21,435 bases of DNA from a virus: positions 1 to 21,435 of IMG/VR virus record IMGVR_UViG_3300005367_000127; one strand, 5' to 3'. Below the pieces are notes generated by a model. It was not told the origin of the DNA. It did no database searches and worked only from the letters and a program-made list of their open reading frames with translations. This document shows, one piece after another, positions 4,258 to 12,181 of the stretch. The position numbers were made by a program, and so were the translations under genes. Position 1 is the stretch's first letter; every line of letters begins with the position of its first letter.

Positions 4258-6735
4258 ATGCGTGAACTACTAGACGCTTCGCAATCAGGAGCGTCCACCA
4301 GCATCGAAGAACTCAAGAAGCTCCCGATTGGATACGTCCTCACGAGAGCCGGAGTGGACCTGGAGGAAGTGGACGGAGTGGTCAAGGCCATCTGTCCCTT
4401 CCACCCGGACTCCTCGCCGTCGCTCGATATTTACTGGGACGACAAGGGCGGCGAGCGTTGGGGCTGCTATCCATGCGGCGTCAATGGCGACGTGCTCGAC
4501 ATGATCGGCAAGCTGAACTCCGTCACGGCCTTCGGGGAGAAGGCCAAGCTCGCTCGTGAGCTGCTAAAGCAGTACCACGTCGATGGCTGGACCGGACCCA
4601 AGCCCGGCGTCAAGAAGGTGCTAGACATCGACGCCGTTCGAGCACGGGTAGCGAACGCCGGCAGCGCACAGACCGGCACCCGTGATGCGTTTCTAGAAGC
4701 GAAGTCCGCAGCGAACCCCGGCCTTGCCATGTCGGGCGACTGGCTCGTGGACTGGTTCGGTATCGGGGAGGAGCTGGGCTCCATCGTGATCCCGTACTGG
4801 ACCCGTGGCGGCGAGCTGCTCACGATGAAGTACCGCACCGCCCACACCAAAGCAATGTCGGCGCCGGGCTCCCAGTTCGGTGACGTGCTGTACGGCGAGT
4901 GGGCCGACCGAGACCCCGAGCGCACCGTCGTGCTGTGTGAGGGTGAGTCCGATGCGTGGGCCGCCGCCTACGCACTCCGAGACGATCCCCGCTACGTCGT
5001 GCTCGGCCTGCCCACCGGCTCCGGCGCACACCCGAAGCAAGCCGCCTCGCTGAAGGGCCGCAACGTGATCCTGGCGTTTGACGGTGACCAGGCTGGGCGA
5101 GCCGGGAACATCCGGTGGCACGAGGCCCTGGCCGAGGAAGACGCCACCGTGCGCCTCGCCCCGATGCCGGACGGGTACGACATGGCCAAGCTCAACCCCG
5201 GCCAGATCGTGGCCCTCGTCAACGGAGCCCGGCACGCCATCAAGGCGCACAAGCACCTGGAGCCTCAAGGCGGTGGCTACTACAAGCCCGGCAAGGAGGA
5301 GAACTTTCCGGTGAGTAACTGGACTTTCCGCTCCGAGCGGGAGCTGGTGGGTGACACCGGCACCGCCTACGAGGGAGTGATCCTCCCTCTCGGCAACGGC
5401 ACCACGCTCAGCTCGTTCGATCTCGCCAGCAAGCCCCGCATCATCGCCTGGTCAGCCCGGCACGGCGGCGTCTGGTACGGATCGGACCAGGACACCCAGA
5501 TCCTCCTCGGCATGCTCCAGGCCGAGGGGCCGTTCCTCGCCACCGGCAAGATGGCCACCGTGGCGGGCCTCCACGAGGGGCATTTCATCTGGCCCGGCGG
5601 CAAGATCGGGCCGGACTACTGGCTCTATGTCGAGCCGCCCGCCAGCGTCCACCTGGCCGACATGATGGCCGTGGTTGAGGGCGACTGGAACATCCGACAA
5701 GTGAACTGGATGCGGGCGCTGCACACGCCGGCCGTCATGGACCCCGTGCTCGCCTGGCTCGCCGTCTCCCCGCTGCGCTCCATGCTGCGGGAGTTCCCCA
5801 TCCTCGCCGTCACCGGCAGCTCGGGCTCGGGCAAGACAACGCTCCTGGAGACCATCCTGCCTGCGTTCACCGGCAGCCACATCACTACGAACCTCACCTC
5901 CACTACGGAGCACGCTCTCTTCTCGTTCGTTGGTAGCTCGAACGCCTTTCCGATCCACTTTGACGAGTACCGCCGAGGCGCACGCAAGGAGACGATGCTG
6001 AGCCTTCAGCAGATTCTCCGTGACGCCTACACCGGACAGGGCTCCAGCAAGGGCGGCATGGGCAAGCACTGGGCGGAAGTCACATCCGTATCGGCCGGCG
6101 CTCCGATCATCGTGAGCGGCGAAGATGCCTTCTCGGAAACGTCGCACACGGAGCGCATGGTCCTCGTCTCCCTTCCTCTCGAAGGGAAGAATCCCGAGGC
6201 GCTCAAGATGGTGCGCTCGTGGACCGGCAGCGGCTTCACATACGCCTATCTCTCGTGGCTCCAGGAGAAGCTCTCCACCGGAGACCTCCCCAAGATCCAC
6301 AACTACTCCGCCGGCCCCGAGGAGCTGCCCGCCCGAGTGCGCTTGAACATCGGCGTGCTGGAGCTGGGCTGGGACATCCTGGGTGAGTTCGTCACCGAGC
6401 ACGGTGGCCAGGAACTCAGCCGCCCCGACTGGTCGCTCATCACCTCCGAGGCAGAGGAGTCGTCGCACCACAACCCCATCAAGGACGCCATCCTCTGGGC
6501 ACTGGACGAGGCCGATGCTGCGGAGTTCCTCGTGATCCGGGACGGCACCGTTCACATGCGGATCGAGAACTTTCTCCGACACGTAAACCGCAATTCCGAG
6601 TTCCAGATGCCGGGCGGTCCCGAGGCGATTCGCAAGTACCTTGGCCAGCACTACGGTGCTCGGGGAGACCGAGTTTCGATGGGCGGCAAGCAGGTCCGGT
6701 CGATGTCGTTCCCCGCAGCAGCGTTGGATTCTTGA
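4258..6735 (+). CDS. Bifunctional DNA primase/helicase (CHC2 zinc finger, TOPRIM, P-loop ATPase)
   Basis: A replication protein of about 825 residues. Residues 46-49 (CPFH) and 70-73 (CYPC) form a CHC2-type zinc site. TOPRIM motifs follow: VVLCEGESDAW with Glu228, then VILAFDGDQAG with Asp275 and Asp277. The C-terminal half has Walker A GSSGSGKT at about 520-527 and a Walker B HFDEY at about 567-571. The motor resembles DUF927-type phage helicase domains more than T7 gp4; that subfamily call is tentative. It would make primers and unwind the fork. The start is ATG 4258, with TTG at 4249 as alternative; GGGGG at 4241-4245 is the only weak ribosome site. No DNA polymerase gene is in view. It is the only + strand gene here with a long leader, suggesting its own control. 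Confidence 0.88.
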   Translation: MRELLDASQSGASTSIEELKKLPIGYVLTRAGVDLEEVDGVVKAICPFHPDSSPSLDIYWDDKGGERWGCYPCGVNGDVLDMIGKLNSVTAFGEKAKLARELLKQYHVDGWTGPKPGVKKVLDIDAVRARVANAGSAQTGTRDAFLEAKSAANPGLAMSGDWLVDWFGIGEELGSIVIPYWTRGGELLTMKYRTAHTKAMSAPGSQFGDVLYGEWADRDPERTVVLCEGESDAWAAAYALRDDPRYVVLGLPTGSGAHPKQAASLKGRNVILAFDGDQAGRAGNIRWHEALAEEDATVRLAPMPDGYDMAKLNPGQIVALVNGARHAIKAHKHLEPQGGGYYKPGKEENFPVSNWTFRSERELVGDTGTAYEGVILPLGNGTTLSSFDLASKPRIIAWSARHGGVWYGSDQDTQILLGMLQAEGPFLATGKMATVAGLHEGHFIWPGGKIGPDYWLYVEPPASVHLADMMAVVEGDWNIRQVNWMRALHTPAVMDPVLAWLAVSPLRSMLREFPILAVTGSSGSGKTTLLETILPAFTGSHITTNLTSTTEHALFSFVGSSNAFPIHFDEYRRGARKETMLSLQQILRDAYTGQGSSKGGMGKHWAEVTSVSAGAPIIVSGEDAFSETSHTERMVLVSLPLEGKNPEALKMVRSWTGSGFTYAYLSWLQEKLSTGDLPKIHNYSAGPEELPARVRLNIGVLELGWDILGEFVTEHGGQELSRPDWSLITSEAEESSHHNPIKDAILWALDEADAAEFLVIRDGTVHMRIENFLRHVNRNSEFQMPGGPEAIRKYLGQHYGARGDRVSMGGKQVRSMSFPAAALDS

Positions 6736-6737
6736 CC

Positions 6738-6750
6738 TACCTTTCCCGAG
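6738..6750 (+). promoter_or_regulatory. TACCTT box, 7 nt before an SD-less ATG
   Basis: TACCTT (6738-6743) followed by TCCCGAG sits directly before the ATG at 6751, which has no Shine-Dalgarno. It nearly repeats the TACCCT-TCCCGGC-ATG arrangement found on the other strand at 13834-13846. TACCTT fits the actinobacterial -10 consensus TANNNT, and a start 7 nt further on would put the transcript start at the codon itself (leaderless mRNA). No -35 box is evident. Confidence 0.4.
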
Positions 6751-7149
6751 ATGGACGCCGGGCTGTGGGCATTGCTAGGGACAGGGCTGATAGCCGGAGC
6801 TGCCGTCTATCGAGACCGTGTTCAGTTCCGCATCGCCAAAGAACAGCTCAACGCAACCCGAGAAGCTCGGGACATCGTGAAGGGTAACGGCCGGGGCAAC
6901 GTCATCGCCATGTTGAACACTGTTCAGGATCGTCAGCTCGCACAGGGCAAGACGCTCCTAGACCTTCAGACGTGGCAGTCGGCACACACCGCCGCCCACA
7001 CCGAGGCCGCTCTGCACGCTGCGGCCGGAATCAAGCAAGCGCACCAAGACAGTACCGATGCCCTTGAGCAAGCCCGCTCCCAACATGAAGGAACGCATGA
7101 TCTCAACGTCAACCTCACTGTGCAGCCTCCGGTGACCGAAGCTCCGTGA
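6751..7149 (+). CDS. Membrane-anchored coiled-coil protein, 132 aa
   Basis: Residues 4-19 (GLWALLGTGLIAGAAV) form one transmembrane segment, followed by a basic/charged stretch (YRDRVQFRIAKEQL) and then a long helical region with heptad-like spacing and many Ala, Gln and His to about residue 112. The C-terminus is polar. The design (N-terminal anchor plus cytoplasmic coil) is like several small phage membrane proteins encoded near lysis genes, such as DUF2746-type proteins, but I cannot assign it to a family. The start lies 15 nt after the primase stop, and the gene overlaps the next by GTGA. Confidence 0.7.
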   Translation: MDAGLWALLGTGLIAGAAVYRDRVQFRIAKEQLNATREARDIVKGNGRGNVIAMLNTVQDRQLAQGKTLLDLQTWQSAHTAAHTEAALHAAAGIKQAHQDSTDALEQARSQHEGTHDLNVNLTVQPPVTEAP

Positions 7150-8006
7150 GTCACTCTGACTACAACGTCGGGACAATGACGCACCTCGTCATTCCCGACA
7201 CGCAAGTCAAGCCCGGAGTTCCGACCGATCATCTCCTCTGGATCGGCAAGTACATCCTGGACATCAAGCCCGACAAGATCATCCACCTCGGAGACCACTG
7301 GGACTTCCCGAGCTTGAGCCTCTGGGACAAGGGCAAGAAGGCGATGGAGGGCCGCCGGATCTCCGAGGACATCAAGGCCGGCAACCGTGCGCTCCGCTTG
7401 CTCGATGAGCCAACGTACAAGTCCAACTGGGCGAAGACCGACCGTGGCACGGGCGAGCTGTACGAGCCCGAGAAGTGGCTCCTTCGGGGAAACCATGAGG
7501 ACCGCCTCCGCCGTGCGATTGAGGGTGATGCCACACTTGACGGCCTCCTCACGATGGACGCACTGGAGAGCCCCGGCTGGAACGTCGTGGACTTCCTCGT
7601 GCCGCAGTTCATCGACGGCATCGGGTACTGCCACTACTGGCCGAACGCTATGGGCAAGCCCATCGCCGGCATGATGGAGACACGCCTGAAGAACATCGGG
7701 CACAGCTTTGTCGCTGGGCACCAGCAGACACTTCAGGTGGGCATCCGCTTCATCCAGGGGCCTCGTGGCCCACTGAAGCAGCGTGGCCTCGTGGCCGGCG
7801 CATGCTACCTCCACGATGAGGACTACATGGGGCCGCAAGGCAACGCCCACTGGCGGGGCATCGTCGTGCTGCACGAGGTGAAGGACGGCGGATACGACCT
7901 CATGGAGGTCTCGCTCGACTACCTGTGCCGGCGCTACGAGGGCGTGCCCATCGAGCAGTTCATGTCCGAGAAGTACCCGGATCTCTCCTCAGCCCTCTAC
8001 CACTGA
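7146..8006 (+). CDS. Calcineurin-like metallophosphoesterase
   Basis: A 286-residue enzyme with the five metal-binding blocks of the calcineurin-like family in order: IPDTQV (Asp18; the usual DxH is DxQ, as in many phage members), HLGDHWD (Asp50), RGNHED (Asn116-His117), YCHYW (His163) and AGHQQT (His192). It should hydrolyse phosphomono- or diesters with two metals; the substrate (nucleotide, nucleic acid or protein) is unknown. I kept GTG at 7146, which overlaps the previous stop by GTGA; an in-frame ATG at 7176 would begin MTHLVIPDTQ and is equally plausible. It is complete and looks catalytically intact. Confidence 0.88.
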   Translation: MSHSDYNVGTMTHLVIPDTQVKPGVPTDHLLWIGKYILDIKPDKIIHLGDHWDFPSLSLWDKGKKAMEGRRISEDIKAGNRALRLLDEPTYKSNWAKTDRGTGELYEPEKWLLRGNHEDRLRRAIEGDATLDGLLTMDALESPGWNVVDFLVPQFIDGIGYCHYWPNAMGKPIAGMMETRLKNIGHSFVAGHQQTLQVGIRFIQGPRGPLKQRGLVAGACYLHDEDYMGPQGNAHWRGIVVLHEVKDGGYDLMEVSLDYLCRRYEGVPIEQFMSEKYPDLSSALYH

Positions 8007-8014
8007 AAGGCACC

Positions 8015-8203
8015 ATGACCAAACTCCGCACCGCCCTATCCGCCTTCTTCCACAAGGAGCCGGCCGTCATCATCGGAGCCAGCGTCTCCGTGCTCACCGT
8101 TGCCGCTCAGGCTGCGGTGGGAGCCCCGACCTGGCAGGCGGCCCTGCCGCTCATCGCTACCGCCGTCGTGCGGAAGTTTGTGAGTCCCGCAGCGTCCGAG
8201 TGA
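8015..8203 (+). CDS. Small holin-like membrane protein, 62 aa
   Basis: A 62-residue protein preceded by GAAAGG at 8005-8010. A short basic N-terminus (MTKLRTALSAFFHKEP) leads to a hydrophobic segment at about 17-37 and a second at about 39-53, ending RKFVSPAASE. The 'hydrophilic start, (K/R)EP, two helices, basic end' plan is common among small actinophage membrane proteins, some annotated as holins. No lysin is adjacent in the window, so the holin role is only an inference. It is the last gene of the + strand block and is followed 18 nt later by a strong hairpin terminator. Confidence 0.72.
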   Translation: MTKLRTALSAFFHKEPAVIIGASVSVLTVAAQAAVGAPTWQAALPLIATAVVRKFVSPAASE

Positions 8204-8221
8204 TCCTCCGTAAGAACTCAC

Positions 8222-8247
8222 AGAGCCCCGGCTTCGGCCGGGGCTCT
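8222..8247 (+). terminator. Terminator between the convergent gene blocks
   Basis: AGAGCCCCGGC (8222-8232) pairs perfectly with GCCGGGGCTCT (8237-8247) around a TTCG tetraloop, an 11-bp stem. On the + strand it ends CTCTTTGCGTT, the same tail found after two - strand terminators. It sits 18 nt after the last + strand gene and 5 nt past the end of the last - strand gene, so it probably ends transcription from both sides, though neither side has a long U-tract. Confidence 0.85.
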
Positions 8248-8252
8248 TTGCG

Positions 8253-11200
8253 TTATGAGGTCTTCACGCCCTTGGCGTTCAGCGAGGTGATGGCCGCCTT
8301 GCGGCGCTGCGCTGCGGTCGTCGGCTTGGTGTGGGTCGTCTTGGTCTTCTTGGCCTTCGGGATGAGGCCAGCGTTGGTCAGCTCCTCCATCGTCGGCAGC
8401 TCCACGCCCGCATCGGTGAGCTTCTTCAGCTCGGCCTTCACGAGATCGAGCTGACGGTACTGCTCCGCCTTCTGGGCCTTGTCGTCATTGATCGTGACGT
8501 GGAGTCCCAGCATGGTGGTGAGCAGGCGAGCCCGCTCCGGGTCCCGGCCGTCCGAGTCCAGGATGTTTCGCTGGGTGCCCTTCTCCTTGGCGAACAGCGG
8601 CATGATGGCTGCGGCGAACCGAGCCCGAGTCGAGCCGGCGTCCGTCTTGATCGGAGCCCCGGAGAACAGGCTCTTGCCGAACGCCTCCTCGGCAGCGAAC
8701 TTGATGACCTCAATGGGGCCACCGCTCGGGATGTTGAGGGCGCCCTGGGCGACCTCTCCGAGGCCACCCTCGGGGCGCATGGACTTCGGGAGGAGCTGCT
8801 TGGCGCCCGGCACCATCGTGAGTGCCTGGAGGGCGGGCTCGATGGACTGCATGGCGGTGGCGAAGGGGGAGTCGATGCCCACGAGCTTGTTGCCAAACTT
8901 GATGTCACCCTGGTTCACAGCGAACTGCGGCACGAGATCCGAGGAGCCCTCACCGGAGTTGAGCCCGTCCAGGATGTGACCGAGCGCCCTGAACTTGCCC
9001 GGCTGCTTGACCATCTCGGACAGCATGAGGGGCGTGTTCTTCCGCATGTAGGTGTAGAAGCGGACGTAGCGCCGGATGCTGTTCTTCTCGAAGGGCGTCA
9101 GCTCGTTGTAGTCGAACAGGTACTTCTTCACCGAGCGGGCCGCCATGTTGGCGTCTCCGAGCTTGTCAAACTGGTGCGAGAAGTGCGCCAGGCGGGCGTT
9201 GGTCTCGACCACCTCGTTGAACTTGGCGCCGGCCTCCAGCACGGGATTGTGCCGGTCCAGCACGACGCTCTTGCCGTTCGGCTTGAGCGAGTCCAGGACT
9301 GGGTGCTTGCCACCGTTGAGGCGCTCCAGCGTGTGGTCGGCCATGTCGGCGGTGAAGAAGCCGGCGTCGATGGCGCCCGTGCGCCGGGCCTCTTGCACCT
9401 TCAGCACGTCACGAGGCGAGAGGTGCTCGGCCAGTGCGGCGTCAAACTCCTTGCCGATGGTGTGGTCGGACTCCTTGATGGCCTTCGCAATCGCCATCTG
9501 CATGCGTCCGGCCTCCACGTAGGCGCTGCCACGCACGCCGGCCAGCGTGTTGCTCAGCACGTTGCTGAGCCCGTTGCGGGCCGAGAAGCCAGTGCCGAAG
9601 ATGAACGGCACCGTGGCGTAGCCGGCCCAGAGGGAGCCCCACTTGTCGATGGCCTTGGTGAACGCCTTGGTGGCCTCGTCGCCTTCGAGGAAAGAGCCGA
9701 GGGCCTCCACGTCCTTCTGGAGCGATGGGTGGACATACGCCTTGTCGAAATACTTGGAGCTGATGCTCACGTAACCGAGCTTCTTTGCCTCCTCCTTGGC
9801 GTCCTTGCCGATCATCAGGAGCGGATTGCCGGAAGTGTCCTTGATCTCGGAGAAGCCCTTGACGACCTTCACTTGGGCAGCGGCGTAGGCCGCTTGCACG
9901 CCACGCTGGGCGGTGAGCTTCAGCGGATCATGCTCATAGAAGTTGAAGGTCTCCGGGTCGAGCCCGGCGGCCTTGATCTCGTCGGCGTAGTCCACCCGGA
10001 GCTTCTTCTCGGCCTCCAGGATCGGCAGCTCGGGATACAGCTCACGGCTCTTGGCCGAGCCTCCCTGCTTGAGCCCACGCTGGAGCCCCGTGGACTTGGC
10101 GCCCTGTGCGGACTCCTTGCCTCGGGCGGCCTCCAGGATGCTGCGGCCCTCCTCGGTGGTCTGGCGCTTCACGTAGTCCTTGTCCATGAGGTAGAACCCG
10201 TTACGAGCCTCCTTGGCCACGGCCTTGTCGGCGGCCCGGTTCGCCCGCTTCACGGCGCCGTTGCTCATCACCTTGTTGGCCCGCTTCTCAGTGGAGGCGG
10301 CCCGGCTCTCCAGCTTCTTGGCGGCCTCCTCCAGATCGTGGGCACGAGCCTCGGCGGCTCCCAGCGCCTTGCTCTCGGCGTGCGTCAGCGGACCCGGCCG
10401 ATTCATGCGGGCCTCTTCGATTGCGTGGGCGAGCCGCTCCTGCTGCTCGACGGCCTTCTCGGTCTGGCGGATGGCCCGGACCTCTTCCCAGCCGGCCTTG
10501 TCCTGCTCGTTCAGGAAACGGCCGGCAACCTTCTTGCCCATCTCGTGGTCCCGGATGATCTCGTGCCTGGTCTCAGGACCCGCTGTGGCCTCCACCTTGG
10601 CGCTCAGGTCGGCTCGGATGTCTCCGAGTGCCTGATGGGCCTTCTCAGCCTCCTCACGGGCCACACGAGCCGCTTCTCGGTGCTCAGGCAGCTTGGCCAT
10701 AGCAGCGTCAACCTCTTCGGCGTGGGCCTTGGCGAATGCCTTGGTCCGAACCTTGTCCAGCTCGCTGCTCTCCTTGGCCCCGGCGGCGACCGCCAGGTCC
10801 CTCGTGTGCTCCCGCAGCGGGCCGTCCAGCTCCTCCAGGAGCTTGGCCGCCGGCTCCCGGCCTTCGGAGCGAAGGGCCTCGGCAGTCTTGGCAACGTCTC
10901 CACCGATGTCGAGCGCCGGCAGGAACCTCTCCTCCAGCTCGGTGTTGGACACGCCGGCCTCTTTGGCGAGGGCCGTGATGCGGTGCGTGAAGGCGTCGGC
11001 CTCCTGGCCGCTGAAGGCGCGGCCGTGGGACAGCACCTCGGACACCTGGGCGGCGCCCTCCTTGGAGATCGTCTTGTCCACGATCACGTCGTTGTGCGGG
11101 CGGAACAGTCCGCCGGCCACCTTGCGAGCGCTCTGGCTCTTGTCGGCGAGGTAGCCGAGGGGCTTGCCGACCACGGCGTTGGTGGCGTGCTCCAGGACCC

Positions 11201-12158
11201 GGCCCGGCAGGCGGGCGGCCGTGGCCACCTCATCCGACACGCCAGCGCCGACACGGGCGGCATGGAGTGCATCCCCGGAGGCGAGCGTGAAGCCAGCGAA
11301 CCGGAGCCCGCCCTGGCCGGACGCCTCGGTGGCCCGCAGCACCCGCTGTGCATACTGCTCCTCGGGGGCGAGAGCGCCGATGGCCCGCTCGGACGGCAGC
11401 AGGAACTTGGCGACCCGGCCGGGCGCCGACTTGGCGAGGGCCGCCTCGGAGCTGCTCTCAATGCCCTGCTTCAGAATGGACCGCTCAGCGTCGGTCAGTC
11501 CGGCCTTGAGGCCTTGCTTCGCAACGGTGGCGGCGGCCTCTTCCCCGACATGCTCACCGATGGCCTTGAGGCCCTGCTCGGCCAGCGGCTTGGTGCCGGC
11601 GGAGATGTACGTGGTCGGGTCGAGCGCAATCGAGCCGACCGTATCGAAGAACCCAGCGAGCCGGCCTCCGCCGTTGGGATCTCGTCCCGTGGCCGAGCGG
11701 AGGTTGAGCTGCCCGTCCGGGGCGTGGCCTTCCAGTGCTCCGAAGGCATCGGAGAAGTCAGCGTGTTCGCCGAAGTCGAGCCCCGCAGCGCTGCCAGCCG
11801 CCTGGAGCGTCTGGAGCGCCGCCTGGCCGGGGCGGCCGAGGATGTCCATTGCGCCAACGAGGGCGCCCGTACCGACCCGCTTGAACCCGGCGAGGACGCT
11901 GGAGTCCTGCTTCGGAACCGCAAGCCCGGCGCCGGCCAGCATCTCGGGCGGGATGCCCGGCCCGTACTTGGCCAGGATGGCATCGGCCTGCTTCTGGTGG
12001 TCCCCGCCGAGCGCCCGCAGCTTCGCAATGTTCTGGACGAACTGCTTGGCCGCTACCGCCTTGCCGTCAACAACGACGGACTTGGCGGCCTCCCTGGAGC
12101 CGAAGCTCGTGGAGCCTGAAGAGGAGTCGGATACGGCGTCAGCGAATGAGCGGGGCAC
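8253..12158 (-). CDS. Large internal virion (DNA-ejection-type) protein, 1301 aa
   Basis: At 1301 residues this is the largest gene and the last of the virion block. The sequence is rich in Ala, Glu and Lys; residues ~470-680 are a run of charged helices with coiled-coil character. Near residues 1015-1040 it has YNELTPFEKNSIRRYVRFY followed by TYMRKNTP, a pattern I recall from large phage internal or 'polyprotein-like' virion proteins. A Gly/Ala/Phe segment at about 845-890 (WAGYATVPFIFGTGFSARNG) could interact with membrane. I see no transglycosylase or peptidase motif. Position after the tail genes and size fit a capsid-internal protein ejected with DNA, as in T7-like phages. It starts at GTG with no Shine-Dalgarno; a TACCCT box is 6 nt upstream. 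Confidence 0.78.
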   Translation of the reverse strand: MPRSFADAVSDSSSGSTSFGSREAAKSVVVDGKAVAAKQFVQNIAKLRALGGDHQKQADAILAKYGPGIPPEMLAGAGLAVPKQDSSVLAGFKRVGTGALVGAMDILGRPGQAALQTLQAAGSAAGLDFGEHADFSDAFGALEGHAPDGQLNLRSATGRDPNGGGRLAGFFDTVGSIALDPTTYISAGTKPLAEQGLKAIGEHVGEEAAATVAKQGLKAGLTDAERSILKQGIESSSEAALAKSAPGRVAKFLLPSERAIGALAPEEQYAQRVLRATEASGQGGLRFAGFTLASGDALHAARVGAGVSDEVATAARLPGRVLEHATNAVVGKPLGYLADKSQSARKVAGGLFRPHNDVIVDKTISKEGAAQVSEVLSHGRAFSGQEADAFTHRITALAKEAGVSNTELEERFLPALDIGGDVAKTAEALRSEGREPAAKLLEELDGPLREHTRDLAVAAGAKESSELDKVRTKAFAKAHAEEVDAAMAKLPEHREAARVAREEAEKAHQALGDIRADLSAKVEATAGPETRHEIIRDHEMGKKVAGRFLNEQDKAGWEEVRAIRQTEKAVEQQERLAHAIEEARMNRPGPLTHAESKALGAAEARAHDLEEAAKKLESRAASTEKRANKVMSNGAVKRANRAADKAVAKEARNGFYLMDKDYVKRQTTEEGRSILEAARGKESAQGAKSTGLQRGLKQGGSAKSRELYPELPILEAEKKLRVDYADEIKAAGLDPETFNFYEHDPLKLTAQRGVQAAYAAAQVKVVKGFSEIKDTSGNPLLMIGKDAKEEAKKLGYVSISSKYFDKAYVHPSLQKDVEALGSFLEGDEATKAFTKAIDKWGSLWAGYATVPFIFGTGFSARNGLSNVLSNTLAGVRGSAYVEAGRMQMAIAKAIKESDHTIGKEFDAALAEHLSPRDVLKVQEARRTGAIDAGFFTADMADHTLERLNGGKHPVLDSLKPNGKSVVLDRHNPVLEAGAKFNEVVETNARLAHFSHQFDKLGDANMAARSVKKYLFDYNELTPFEKNSIRRYVRFYTYMRKNTPLMLSEMVKQPGKFRALGHILDGLNSGEGSSDLVPQFAVNQGDIKFGNKLVGIDSPFATAMQSIEPALQALTMVPGAKQLLPKSMRPEGGLGEVAQGALNIPSGGPIEVIKFAAEEAFGKSLFSGAPIKTDAGSTRARFAAAIMPLFAKEKGTQRNILDSDGRDPERARLLTTMLGLHVTINDDKAQKAEQYRQLDLVKAELKKLTDAGVELPTMEELTNAGLIPKAKKTKTTHTKPTTAAQRRKAAITSLNAKGVKTS

Positions 12159-12170
12159 GCCAGCAGGGTA
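12159..12170 (-). promoter_or_regulatory. TACCCT box, 6 nt before the GTG of the 1301-aa gene
   Basis: On the - strand, CATACCCT is followed by GCTGGC and then GTG. TACCCT (complement of 12165-12170) fits the TANNNT -10 pattern and no ribosome site is present in the 23-nt gap after the previous stop. If it is a promoter, transcription would start at or next to the G of GTG, giving a leaderless message for this gene. Confidence 0.4.
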
Positions 12171-12181
12171 TGCTGTGTGAG

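Noticed and set aside
5452-6651. A 399-codon - strand open frame inside the primase gene
   Set aside because: In antisense register with the primase-helicase, which has clear CHC2, TOPRIM and Walker motifs.
8331-12119. A 1262-codon open frame on the + strand opposite the internal virion protein gene
   Set aside because: It is in exact antisense codon register with the real gene, so stops would appear only where the real gene uses TTA, CTA or TCA codons, which are avoided at this GC content. It lacks domain-like sequence and a ribosome site.
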